Below are positions 10,301 through 22,558 of a stretch of DNA of 64,000 bases, in pieces (positions within the stretch are counted from its first letter, which is position 1; each line of letters opens with the position of its first letter). The stretch covers positions 14,338,445 to 14,402,444 of the forward strand of contig OX439132.1 of NCBI GenBank assembly GCA_949318235.1, read 5' to 3'. The notes under the pieces were generated by a model. The model saw nothing but the letters and a program-made list of their open reading frames with translations. It was not told the origin of the DNA and did not search any database. Origin of the DNA: Ecdyonurus torrentis. Lineage: Eukaryota; Arthropoda; Insecta; Ephemeroptera; Heptageniidae. A program made the position numbers and the translations under genes.

Positions 10301-13300
10301 TGTAAAAATTATTATAATAATACTAAAATAATAGGATAATTAAACCTTGTTAATTTATATGAATTTAAATATTACATAATATTATACTAATTATTTTAAC
10401 TCATAGAATCACAGTTATCTGTAATTGCCTTCTTTTTTTTTTAAAAATTTGCTATAGAAATTAACAAACTACTTTGAAATTTAAGCGGTTCGTTCTAATT
10501 AATAGTAATTAACATTTGCTAACAATCTGACAAATGAAAAACTCAAAGCAAGCCACCAACGAAGAAAGATGCCTATCAAATTTTACGAGCACGACTTTTT
10601 TTTTTCTTTAATACGATTTTTTTCTTCTTTCTTTTACTTTGTAACATTTTGAAATGTCATCGTTAAAAAAAAACTTGTCACTTTTTAATAAGCCCTCTTT
10701 AACAGGATATTCAATTATTATAATAAAATATTATATAGTGCACAGTTTAAATTTGGCAATTTTGCATGATTTACTTGAGGATTTTTCTCGTAGTGTTTAT
10801 ATGCTAATGTAAGATTTTTATTTTTATAATTCATATATATATATTCATAGCTATATTACATACCAATTATTTAGTTTTCTCATAAAATAAAATTATGTAA
10901 AAATATATATGCAATACTCGATTCAATGTATTAACACATTATATACTTGAAATGTTAATTTAAGAGTATCATTTGAACAAATTCCAAATGTTTATTTTTA
11001 ATCAGGTTATCACAATATTAAAACTCGGATGTTTTTCCTCTCGTGTCCGTTTCTTTAAAAAGAAAAGATGCAACGTAAATTATAATTACTTATATAAGGG
11101 TTGTCGTAAGATAATCATGTATTTGAAACTATAACAAATTAGCCCCCGACTTTTATATCTTTTGCTATTCATGATCAACTGTCTTTAATGAAAATATCAG
11201 GACAATGGAAGATAAGGGAGACAAAAATTGAAATTAACATGGGTCCTTTGGGAAGTGAAAAAAAAAATAATAATAATAATTAATAACAATAAAAACTCTT
11301 ATTGCTAAATTTTACGGAGTTGGCCCCCTAATATTTTCAAGTTTTTATTTGTATTATATCCTAAAGTATCACTGTGTCGAAAAGCAGACTTTTCTATCGA
11401 ATACCATTACTGAAGTATACTTTTACAACTTTGATCCAAATCGTCTCTTTAAAATTTAGAAGCTTTAAAATCTGTAAGCTTCTTTCTTTTATATTATTGA
11501 GATTAAAAAACAATCATAATTTCTACGATTAAATAAAAATAATAATCTATTTTCGTTTGTAAAAATGGTAATATTTACATTATTATTATTATTCTGAAAT
11601 AATTAGATTATTGCACGATTAAGGCATGACGTTACAGTATAAAGTAGTGCAAATTTGTTTCATTTAAAAACAAGTATTGCCCACACAATGCTAACCTTAA
11701 CTTTAAAATTATCACCGTGGGCTAAAGTTTTAAGCTTGTGATACATATCAGAAAATAATTTTTTGTAGTTCTTCATATATTAGTAAATTGTATATATTAA
11801 AGAGAACTAGAGAGAGAGAGAGAGAGAGAGAGTAATAACTATTGATGATGTGATAATTTTTATGCACCTTACGTATATGAAATATAAAGTACATAAAAAA
11901 ATATCGATTTTATATAGTTATGGTTTTTATTAGGTATATTTTAATACGATAATAATGTATCACATACTTATATTCATATTGGGAACACACCCTGTATATT
12001 ATTACCCCAATTACAGTTAATATATTTGTGCATTGACATGTTTATTAGTTATATATAAAGAATTGCATTTTTTTTATGTATACTGTATATCAAAACACTC
12101 GTTAAAAATTAATATATTGCTTGTTTTTTCCTTCTTTTTTGTGTGTTATTTATTTCAATTTTTAAATAACAAATCACAATTTTATAGTTAAAAATTAATC
12201 AGATCAGTGTTGTAAGATCTGAACGACAGAGAAATAAAATGCATTTTACTAGCTTTTCTATCACCTTTTTGAAACATAAAAATATTTTTCTTCATTTGAC
12301 ATTTTTTTAAGGTCATGTAACTTTGAATTTTTAATTAAAATATAACCTTAGGCTCTCTACCAAAAAATTTATTTTACTTCGTATCAATTTCTGATTTTTT
12401 TTTTATTTTAAACTAACAGCAGTTAAAAACAATGATACATGATATTTTAGTATTAAAGTGTAATTATTTTTCTTTAATTGTACTAGAAAAACGAGTTTTC
12501 TTTTCAGTTTGGTATTGTTTTCAAAACTACAATGCATAAAGAAAAAAAGAAGAAAGAAGGAAAAAAAAAAAGAAAAAAAAAAAAAAAAAAAACGTTTTGA
12601 GTAACGCCCTGTTTTTATGTGAATCAGAGATATATAAATAAATAAAGAAATAAAAGAAGTTTCACCTACATTATTTTTTACTGACATTTTAAGCAAAATT
12701 TATTGTAAATAATAGTATACGTTTTACATAATTGAGGTTGTAATCTTATTCATATATACCTATGCCCATGCATTAAGTAAAGAAGAAATGTCTTATTATT
12801 ACAATAAGCCTCTTTACTTATTAGTTTAAACAAATTTATACGTGTATAAAAGTGCATTCACACTGCGAAGCAGTTACTGAGCGAGAAAAATGCGCAAATA
12901 CTCTTCGATTTTTCTTATAGTGTGTTAAAAAAATCAACCGCCGCAATAAAAAAAAAAAAAAAAAAAAAAAAATGGGGCAGCTCTACAAAAATATGAAGAA
13001 AAAAAAAAATAATAATATACACCCTTTTTTCTATTTTTTTTTTTTCATCATTCTTTTTTTCTTCTTCTTCTTCTTTTTTACATCAATACAACTTTTTGCA
13101 CTCTTCAGTTACATTATATAATATTACAAAATAAATAATAATAAAAAACAACAACAATAAATGTACGTTTTTCCACAACCAAAAAGTGAAACAATAATAA
13201 TTTATTCAAATGCAAATGATCTCCTTTACAAGTATTGATTAATACATTTTTTACTAAACTGCTTCAGATTTAATATGTGATATTTTATTCTTACGATAAA

Positions 13301-13621
13301 TGTACCTTACAAATAAAAAAAAAATAACAATCATAATGCACCATAACCAAAAATTCAACTAATATAAATTACAATTCATCATATAAAATACAATAGGGAC
13401 AATTTCAATTATATTTTAAAAGTATATTATGTAACGCATATTACATGCATATTAATTATATTACTAGGACTATAATTTAATTTTTTGTCATATATATTTA
13501 ATAATTTTTACACTGATTGTGTAATGATAAATTAAACTAAATAAATGTATTATACCTATACCTACTACCTAGTCATCATAATGAAATATTACAATGTATT
13601 TTCTATGAGTGGGAGCTTCTA

Positions 13622-13654
<33 letters not shown>

Positions 13655-13918
13655 TGTTCAAATTCTAGTTAAAAGAATTATTAACTTAAAAAATATACAT
13701 CATAAATTTTAAAACAAACAAACAACATATTTTTTCTATAAAGTCTATAATTTAAGTATAAAGAAAAAAAAATAGTTGTAGTATATATATGTTATTTTAT
13801 ATATTTGCATACATAACTTGTATATAATATAAAAGGTGATATATTACAATATAAAAAATACAAGTAATGTATTTCAAGTAACTATCATGACATATAAATA
13901 GTGGGAGTTTGGGAGATA

Positions 13919-13982
<64 letters not shown>
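13919..13982. repeat. Compound (GT)n-(GA)n microsatellite
   Basis: A GT run (13919-13935) passes directly into a GA run (13935-13982). Serine-leucine and threonine-histidine peptide runs predicted on the minus strand come from this repeat. Confidence 0.95.
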
Positions 13983-13985
<3 letters not shown>

Positions 13986-14085
13986 AGGTAACAAGATTCC
14001 ATTAGTAGATGATAACTTTTGTATCACCTGTATGGTGATATTTTTTTAGATTAACCTTTTAATACACATAAAATGTTCTAGAGTA

Positions 14086-14108
14086 TTATTATGTACTGTA
14101 CATAATAA
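14086..14108. repeat. Perfect 23-bp palindrome
   Basis: Two 11-bp arms (TTATTATGTAC and its exact complement) around one T at 14097. It may be chance in AT-rich DNA, though the GTAC-T-GTAC core is less trivial than pure AT. Confidence 0.8.
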
Positions 14109-14577
14109 GATATTATATAAAGTAATTTAAATCAAGTTGTAGTATTACCATTGTAAGAGTCATTGTGTCACCAGCCTCGACCTATTATTATTGTATATCT
14201 CATTCTTCCTTTATATACCTGCCTTTTTATTATTTTTATCTTGTTTTTTAAACACCCTATATTATAATATAATATTGAAGTTTCTATTATTGTAATAATA
14301 ACGTTATATAATAATTATCACATAAATTGTTGTATATATACAACCTACTGCCCCACCTACACAATAGTATAATGTTATATTTATAGTAATACTTAATCAA
14401 TTATTGAACGTCTGTCTTATCCTACTCATTTTGTATGTACTATATCAGTTTAAATAACAAGAAGTCTTATTTTTAATATTATAATAACTTGTTCTCTGAT
14501 ACTCTATAATGTTTTTATTTGAAAATATGGGAGGTCGAATTGATTATTATTTTTTTTTTTTTAAATTTTAGGTTGCC

Positions 14578-14578
<1 letters not shown>

Positions 14579-14609
<31 letters not shown>
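14579..14609. repeat. Poly(T) tract, about 30 bp
   Basis: Homopolymer T run. A shorter T run lies just before it at 14552-14564, separated by a GGTTGCCG island. Confidence 0.9.
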
Positions 14610-14612
<3 letters not shown>

Positions 14613-14860
14613 TTGCATATTATTTTCGATATTTTAAGTTGCTAAATAATTTCTATAATTTATTACGTCTTTAAATAAATTTTGTATATTATACTTAACT
14701 TGACTAAACATTAATTAACTTGTAGTTTTATCACCAGGGTTTCTCTCAACGCCTACATATATATTATGTTGAGCCTATCAGCTTGTTAAAGTCACTATTT
14801 TTTTATTTTTATGTCACTTCATATCTTTAAGTGTAGTTCGCACTGAAATATTTTTGTCGT

Positions 14861-14863
<3 letters not shown>

Positions 14864-14906
<43 letters not shown>
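14864..14906. repeat. (AT)n microsatellite, about 43 bp
   Basis: Uninterrupted AT dinucleotide run that borders the GC-richer patch beginning at 14915. Confidence 0.95.
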
Positions 14907-14909
<3 letters not shown>

Positions 14910-14914
14910 CTATA

Positions 14915-15240
14915 CCGGGTTCAAGTATTTGAGAGGACTCTTTGGAAGGGACAGAGGTGACAGAGGCAGATGGAAAACATAACAGCCTATAAGCTCGAGT
15001 GATCAAAGTACACACAAAGTAACACAAATGCAGTGCGTGTTTTTCTCCTTAGAATAACATTGCAAATTTGGCGCAAGTTTTCGAATGGCTAAATATATTA
15101 TCACAATCATGTGTACTTAGGTCATAATATATAAGGTCTTATAGGAATCCTAGGAGTTCTAGAGCCTTTCGGTGACCTAAGTGCTTTGATGAATCGTAAC
15201 CATGGAAACTAGGCCCCGACTAGCCTTAGGGCTGGTTTAA
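14915..15240. other. GC-richer patch of unknown nature
   Basis: This segment has much higher sequence complexity and GC than its flanks. Examples are GGGACAGAGGTGACAGAGGC near 14948, AGGAATCCTAGGAGTTC near 15143 and ACTAGGCCCCGACTAGCC near 15209. No open frame of useful length and no splice-bounded exon is apparent. It could be an aged transposon relic, a noncoding exon or a conserved regulatory element. I cannot decide between these from the sequence. Confidence 0.4.
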
Positions 15241-16631
15241 TGTCATATATAAAAGCATTATGTTCAAATGCGTGGATGAAATGCAAAGTTATCGTATGAT
15301 ATAAAAATATGTTGACATAAAAATATTTCACACTGATTAATATGAAGTCTAGTTTACAATATGGGCAGTAAAATTATGTTGACAAAAAATGAAATCATTA
15401 CAAATATATATAAGAAATATATTGGAATGTAAAATTTATATACTTGTCTTTTTATGTCCTAATTTGAAGTAGACATTATGGCTAGTTCACAATGATAATG
15501 AAAAATGATTTGTAATTTAAATGGTTGCATAGATAGAATAACTAGAAAGAAAATAATAAACTGTCAATATAATGGTTTAGATACTTGAGAATGAATATAA
15601 TAAAATCATCAGTAAATAAAATATATCAGTATAATAACATTAAATAAAATTTGAAACTTAACTGCAACAAAAATAAATAAATATTAATGGAAGGCATTTC
15701 TTTACTCTTATAACATGTAAACAGTAAAAATAAAGTCGATAGTGCCAAAATCCTTTTAGTGAAATATTTGCCTTTTTTTTTTTTTTTTTTTTTTCTGCTT
15801 TAAAAAAATATTGACTTAAAAGTCTGATGTACACATTAGATTATAACTATACATACGTCATTTTTATAAATATTGATCAGTCAAGGATATATACATTAAA
15901 ACTTGTATAGTATATAATTTTCTATGTAAATATATCGAGTATAGTTTCTCCCATATAGATAATTGTATTTCTATTTATAGAAATTCTTTTGTTTGTTTCA
16001 AAAATTTAAATCATGATAATTAGTATACTGTGATATTCTACTATAATGTTTTGGTTGGTTAGTATATACAAGTTTTTGCTTAATTTAAAATTACACACTA
16101 TGGTATATACTACGTCATAGAAACAATTCACTTTTAATCAAAAGAACTGGGTGTGACAAGTTAATTATATTTTAGGTGTTTAAAAATTATATAACTAAAT
16201 TTAAATTTATCTTATTTAATATATTTTACAAAACAATGAATTTAATACTTTTTGATTTGCATTTTAAATGTATGAAATATTTTAAAAACTGTTGAATTAA
16301 TGTTGTTAGAATATTTTAAATTATATGGATATATACTTATATGAATTATAAAAATATTCTTACTAATCCAATCATACAGTATTCTCATTATGTTAATATT
16401 ATATAATTATCCACATAGTTATTTTCACCTGCGAAGATCGAGCAATTTTTGCCCAAGTACTTGAGTGTACTTTTTTTTTTACTCCATAATCAAATATTGA
16501 CACAAATGTTTTCTGTTTTTTTCCCATAATCCCTAATCATAATCTTTTCTATTTTGTAGTTCTACGGTTACCATAAATAGATAAACTTATTTAAATAAGA
16601 AAGGTACATAAAAAAATAAAATTCGTAGATT

Positions 16632-16700
16632 TTAGATAGATAGATAATAGTTTTTATTGAGGCCACAAAAGGTACAAACCCCACTGAAGTGGTCCTCTGA
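16632..16700 (-). mobile_element. LINE 3'-end remnant with GATA/CTAT tail
   Basis: Read on the minus strand, the segment runs through ACCACTTCAGTGGGGTTTG, TACCTTTTGTGGCCTC, the signal AATAAA, and then a CTATCTATCTA tandem tail. It contains the inverted repeat CCACTTCAGTGG at 16681-16692. A polyadenylation-like AATAAA followed within a few bases by a short tetranucleotide tail is typical of the 3' ends of CR1/L2-like and RTE-like LINEs in invertebrates. No coding part remains. The family name is not determinable here. Confidence 0.5.
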
Positions 16701-18914
16701 TTTTACTGTATTATTCTATACTATGATCGTTAAATTACTGCAATTTATTGTTACATTTTAAATGAAAGTTACTCCACACAAGTATTTATAAAACTTTATA
16801 ATAAAAAGAATGTTGCTTTCAATAAATTTTGAAAATCTTATAACCACACACTGTATTTATTTTAATTAAGTTAGTTATATCAAAGAGACGGTACAAGAAT
16901 ATTTTTATTAATATAATAAATATATTTTTTTTACATGATTACATTTATTACGTTATTAAAATAAAAAAGTTTACTTTTTTTTTTAATTTAAAAATATTGT
17001 TTCAAAATTATTTATTATTAAATGCAAATATTTTAAAATTACTGACGTAAACGTAGAATTATTATTATTATTATCAAAGACCATTATTGTATAATATGAT
17101 GTGGTCTTTGTTGTTATTATTGGCGTAGTTATAGAATATATTGCTCATTAATCTCATTATACATTATTGCTCGCATTAAGTTTCTTAAAATGCATTTTGC
17201 TCTTATAGTTTTTATAATAAAACGTTAACAATATTTAAGAAAATTAACCGTATGTAATTTAAAATAAAAATGTCATATAATGTCCTGTTCACGCCAAGAA
17301 ATAAAACTATTTGCCAAATAACAAGTTTTTTTTTAAAGTCTGAATCAAATCCGATCAACTTTGAAGAAGAAGTGTAAAAAATAAAAATAAAAGAATTTTT
17401 TGTTATAATAGTTGTGAATTTTGGAGAAATGTTGAAACAATTATATTAAAAATTGTAACAATTGATTCCTTCGTGTAAACTGATCCTTTAGTGGTCATAT
17501 AAGATGATTGATAATGAACTTGTTTTTTATGCATACTATTTTTTTGAATTATATTTGACTGACAATATTCATAGTCCTGTAACTGATGTCTGTCATTTCT
17601 TAACATTTATCAGGCTTAAAGTAACAATAATATGAGCTCAACTCCTGGCATTATACATATATCAATCAAAAATATATAATAATAATAAGTATGTATATAT
17701 GATATTTTAATTTTATTGTTATGATGATCAATTTATCAAAAAGAAAAAAAAAAGTTCACGCTATACATTACATTTTATTTTTAAATGCAAATTATAGTGT
17801 TATGAATAAAATTATATTATTTATCATAATATAACACCTTCTTTCTCTTAACCATATTTTATGCATATTTCAAAAAAAAAAATTTAATTACATTTTAATT
17901 ATACTTAAATACTTTTTTAAATAAAAATTAATATTTAGCCTAACATATTGTGACAAAATCAAATCCAAAGTTTAATATGTTTTTAATATATATAATTTAA
18001 ATAATAAGTTAATTATATCTCTTACCGTAAAAAAAAAGAAAAAAAAAAAAAAAAAAAAAGTAAAATGGCTTTTGATATAATTTAATATAGGGGTCTTTCA
18101 TGCGCAAAACGAAAAGAAAGAAATATACATATTATATATAGTGGTGAACTTAATTATATCTTAAATCGTTCATTCTTACTATCTAATCTTTATTTAATTT
18201 CCATATAGGTTATTCACCTTCATATTTTTATATAAAAGAAAAGTGTTGAAGTTGATTTATTAGTTACTTTTAAAAAACATGAATAGTATAATAACAATAA
18301 TAATAATCATAAAGACTAATTACAAAAAATTTATAATAAGACATTTTTGCATTACATACATATATACAAAATACCAAGTCATTTAAATTTTGTATATATA
18401 AATCATTTTGTTGTTTTTAATTTCTTTGTTTGTTATGTTTTTCATTATGTATTTTTGTTATATTATGTCATGTATATTGTATATATACATACTATGTTTC
18501 CTATTTAATTTTTGAAGTTATTGTTATCATTTTTCATTTTTATTACATATAAAACCTACATTATATTATTATACACATATGAACTGTTGATTAATAACAA
18601 TTGATTTTAAGAGTAGATAATTACACTGCTGACTTGCTTTGTCTTTGTGTATATGGTAACATTCGCATAGGAAAGTAAATTATTAAAAAAAAAAAAAAAA
18701 AAAAAGTGTAATATATTAGACACGATTTTTTAAAGAAGTTGTTAATTTTTTCCATTTATAAATATCATTGCTATCTATGGTGACGTGTAAACAAGGGAAC
18801 TTCGAAATTTTATATTCTTTACTCTTTAGCATTGCGGGACCCGATTTTTATTATTACCCGATACAGTTGGGACGGAGAAATTTAAATGACGCATATTTTA
18901 TAATACTATTCGCA

Positions 18915-18992
<78 letters not shown>

Positions 18993-21629
18993 CATAAAAA
19001 TTTGACCAAAATGTATCACCGTTAAGAAGCATTAAATATTATACTTATAATTACTGATCTCACATTATTAATGCTAATACATGATATACTAAAAATTGAT
19101 ATAATTAAATCAAAAATTAATTAAATAAAATAATGTATTCTTATCTTGAGATATTAAAAGTAAAAAAAAAAAGACATTTAATTTGAAGATGTAATTGAAT
19201 TTATAGTAATTACTTTCAATGTCATTACTCAGCAAAAATCTTTATTTGAATTCAATCTCAACTTGGTACATAGAAAGAATTAGTCATACTTGAGTTATAA
19301 TATTTTTTTTTTATATATATTAGATTTAAATCTTTAAAATTATTACTATTATATGAACCTAAAAATGTCATAATAAATAAAATCTGCAATGATATAAAAT
19401 CAAGTAATAAAATATAATGAGAGAGAGAGAGAGAGAATGGATTAGATTTTTCATAATGATTAGAGTGTAAAATGTATGAAGGTAAAATTTAGGATGAAGT
19501 AAAAGTCTAATTTGTGGCACTGAGAAAAAAAAAAAAAAAAAAAAAGTAACGTTGTTGTTTTTTGGTCAAGATATTTCCAAAACAAGGTTCATGAAAAACC
19601 AGTAGCTTGACTTAGAATGGAAGAACATGTAATAACAGCATTGATGAAGTTAAAGAGAAAGAAGAAGAAGAAAAAAAAAAAAAAAAAACTCACCTCCCGC
19701 TTGTTTTTCGCTATTAAGTTGTTGAACTATACAAAAAAAAAAATCACAATGATAGGAATTAAGTATCATATAGGAAACAAAAGGTTGCAATAAAATTAAT
19801 ATAGAATTTATATTATTTATTTATGACAATAGGTTCGTTACTGTAAAATATAACAACATTTTTATTATAAAATTTCAAAATAATTATTTTGAAGTCACGG
19901 TGAATACAATGAATAAAAAATTATATTTGACATTTATTTCATTCAAATATATCTGATAAACAGCATTAAGATCCTAAATTTTTAAGCATAATTCATAATA
20001 ATATAGATAATTTTGTATATTATATTATAAAGTTAATATATTTGCTTTAAATTTAGCACTAATATCATAAAAAATAAGTAGAAACGCCCCTAAAGTTTGC
20101 GCTGCTCTACTTAAGTTGATTCGCACATTATGAATATATATGTATGTATAAAAATGAGATTACGACTCATTTATGTTTATTATGCATGTGAAAGTGTCTC
20201 TTATTTAATGATTGATGTAAAACAGCTGATTCGTAGTAGTGACTAGTGACGTAACTAAGAGACGAGCCAAAGAGTATTATATATATATATATATTAATGG
20301 TACACAGTTTGAGTTTCTTGAATAACCACGTGTCACGACGACTGTGATGTGATGACAGACAAACAGATTTGCTTCCTCACGCAAAATTTATACGCACGCA
20401 TGGCCAATATTCTTTAGTATTTAACTATATGATTCACATAACTAAAAATATATATAAGAGTAATTTAATATTAAGTTAAGAATTAAATTTAAAAGAAAAA
20501 ACTCGTAAAATTTAAACATGTTCTTTTTTTTATATATAACTTTTTTTCTAAACTACATGTCTTAATATTCTATAATGCTTTCCTTATGGTTGATTTTTTT
20601 TTTTTTTAAGAAGACAGTTTTAAGGTTCCTAATCTAAAATTAGGATGTTTTTCAAAGACTCTATTACCATTGAACAGGACCTAACACTGAGCTGTTTTCT
20701 TGATTTGAAAATACGATGCATTTCTATTTAATATTATACTATAAAATTATCCAATACTGCGATCTAAATTTATCTCCATTCATCATTCTTATTACACCCT
20801 AATTGTATTCATTGATGTTCCTAACTTTAGTCATTGTGTGTCGGAAGTCGAAACACACGCACGCAAATAACAATTCTGACGATCAAATAATGCTTTTTAA
20901 ATAAGAATGCGCATTTTGGAGGTCAAGGGGAGTAATTACGCCGGAAGAAAATATTGTATACTATATATAAACGGATATACAAATCTTTATTTTTATTAAT
21001 AAAAAATTTACAAGCATTTTTAATAATTTAAATGTAAATTTTAAAAATTGCACATCCTATTGAGTATCATGTGTTATAAATTAGTTGGTGGTTTTTATCA
21101 CTCTCGTAGCAACTTAAAACAAAAATAATTAAAAATACTTCCAATACTCATAAAAATCTTAAAAAAAAAAAAAAACTAACTTTTATTTTAAAAACATTAT
21201 TCCAGTAAAAAAAAAAAAAAGTACCATGCATAAATGAAACACAAATCTGTACTCATAATGTGAATTTTAATATTTACAAAGTTTAATGTCTTTTTTACTT
21301 TCACCTGGATGTAATTCATTATTTATATTTTCACCATTTCACTGTACACTTAAATTTGATCCGCGTTAATTTGACATTGGTAATCAATAATAAATAATAT
21401 TAAATATGACTCTTTAGTATTATATACATTAAAAAAAATGCAGTTAATCATTATTTAGACTTCTAGCTCTTATTCAAATACTTTACAGAAGTTTTTCTAA
21501 TCAATCTGTTACGGTTGTTATTGAAATGAAAATTGTAATTGGAAAACACATGTATGCCAAAGTCAATTAATATTTTTTTCCTATCCTCCTCTAATATGAT
21601 TTATTATTAAATATATAGGTACAGTTATA

Positions 21630-21660
<31 letters not shown>

Positions 21661-21977
21661 TTTGATGTTATAAATTTATGTCGTAATAACTGCAATTATA
21701 TATATTTAAATTTGCTTTTTTTTTTAAGAGTATCTAGTATGTATGAGTATGAATTTTAAATAAGTAATATATAAGATTAGAGTAGATTACTCCCACTTGG
21801 TGGATTACTAACCTAAATCTAAAGCTTTTGTGAAGTACCTTTTGTTTTTTAATCGTGACCTAACGTGAATTTAGTTTTTCAGAGACTGAATCACTTGATT
21901 TGTGCTTTGAATACATAAAATTTTTGTATGAGACTTTTCCTTTGTTCACTATGTATAAGATATATAATTTTATTTTA
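16701..21977. other. Gene-free AT-rich stretch with simple repeats
   Basis: No coding sequence is supported. The stretch contains the long (AT)n at 18918-18987, A runs near 18040, 18686, 19526 and 19673, and a short (GA)n at 19421-19437. An AG|GTGAGT donor-like octamer on the minus strand (near 19692) has no supporting exon. A modestly GC-richer portion at 20220-20400 includes CACGTG at 20327 and an imperfect inverted repeat (GTCTCTTA at about 20193 with TAAGAGAC at about 20257). Confidence 0.55.
18918..18987. repeat. (AT)n microsatellite, about 70 bp
   Basis: Uninterrupted AT dinucleotide run. It creates an isoleucine-tyrosine pseudo-ORF tail. Confidence 0.97.
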
Positions 21978-22040
21978 GGGTGGTCTATATTAAGATTAAG
22001 CCATCAAGCTACGGAGCAAATGATTGGTATAAAATAAAAT
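21978..22040 (+). mobile_element. Possible LINE 3' end feeding the GAAT array
   Basis: A moderately complex segment (GGTGGTCTATATTAAG, then GCCATCAAGCTACGGAGC, then ATGATTGGTATAAAATAAAA) ends exactly where the (GAAT)n array starts. Many LINEs end in AATAAA-like sequence followed by a short tandem tail, so the array may have grown from such a tail. No coding remnant is left, and the assignment is inference. Confidence 0.35.
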
Positions 22041-22558
22041 GAATGAATGAATGAATGAATGAATGAATGAATGAATGAATGAATGAATGAATGAATGAAT
22101 GAATGAATGAATGAATGAATGAATGAATGAATGAATGAATGAATGAATGAATGAATGAATGAATGAATGAATGAATGAATGAATGAATGAATGAATGAAT
22201 GAATGAATGAATGAATGAATGAATGAATGAATGAATGAATGAATCAATGAATGAATCAATGAATGAATGAATGAATGAATCAATGAATGAATGAATGAAT
22301 GAATGAATGAATGAATGAATGAATGAATGAATGAATGAATGAATGAATGAATGAATGAATGAATGAATGAATGAATGAATGAATGAATGAATGAATGAAT
22401 GAATGAATGAATGAATGAATGAATGAATGAATGAATGAATGAATGAATGAATGAATGAATGAATGAATGAATGAATGAATGAATGAATGAATGAATGAAT
22501 GAATTAATGAATGAATGAATGAATCAATGAATCAATGAATGAATCAATGAATCAATGA
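22041..22558. repeat. (GAAT)n tetranucleotide array, about 518 bp
   Basis: About 130 copies of GAAT. The array is nearly perfect except for GAATCAAT variants clustered around 22244-22283 and in the last 60 bp (22501-22558), plus one GAATTAAT at 22501. The predicted HSFI repeat peptide on the minus strand is a translation artefact. Clustering of variants at one end and near the middle fits growth of a pure block by slippage. Confidence 0.98.

Larger units (their letters stand above)
7372..16631. other. Gene-free AT-rich stretch (possible intron)
   Basis: No coding sequence is supported on either strand. Open frames here are short, unrelated to any family I recognise, and mostly lysine, phenylalanine or serine-leucine runs. 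Contents are simple repeats: T and A runs, (GA)n at 11812-11832, mixed (GT)n(GA)n at 13919-13982, (AT)n at 14864-14906 and a 30-bp T run near 14580. There is also a perfect palindrome at 14086-14108 and a GC-richer patch at 14915-15240, listed separately. Confidence 0.6.

Noticed and set aside
14915..14945. GGGTTCAAGTATT as a tRNA B box
   Set aside because: No A box or cloverleaf upstream (the flank is an AT microsatellite), and the B box lacks its final CC.
19685..19700. Minus-strand AG|GTGAGT donor
   Set aside because: Strong octamer but no upstream acceptor or open exon. One such match is expected by chance in tens of kilobases.
21996..22283. Minus-strand frame of HSFI repeats resembling a repeat protein
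   Set aside because: Direct translation of the (GAAT)n array. The repeat is 4 bp, so the 12-bp peptide period is an artefact.
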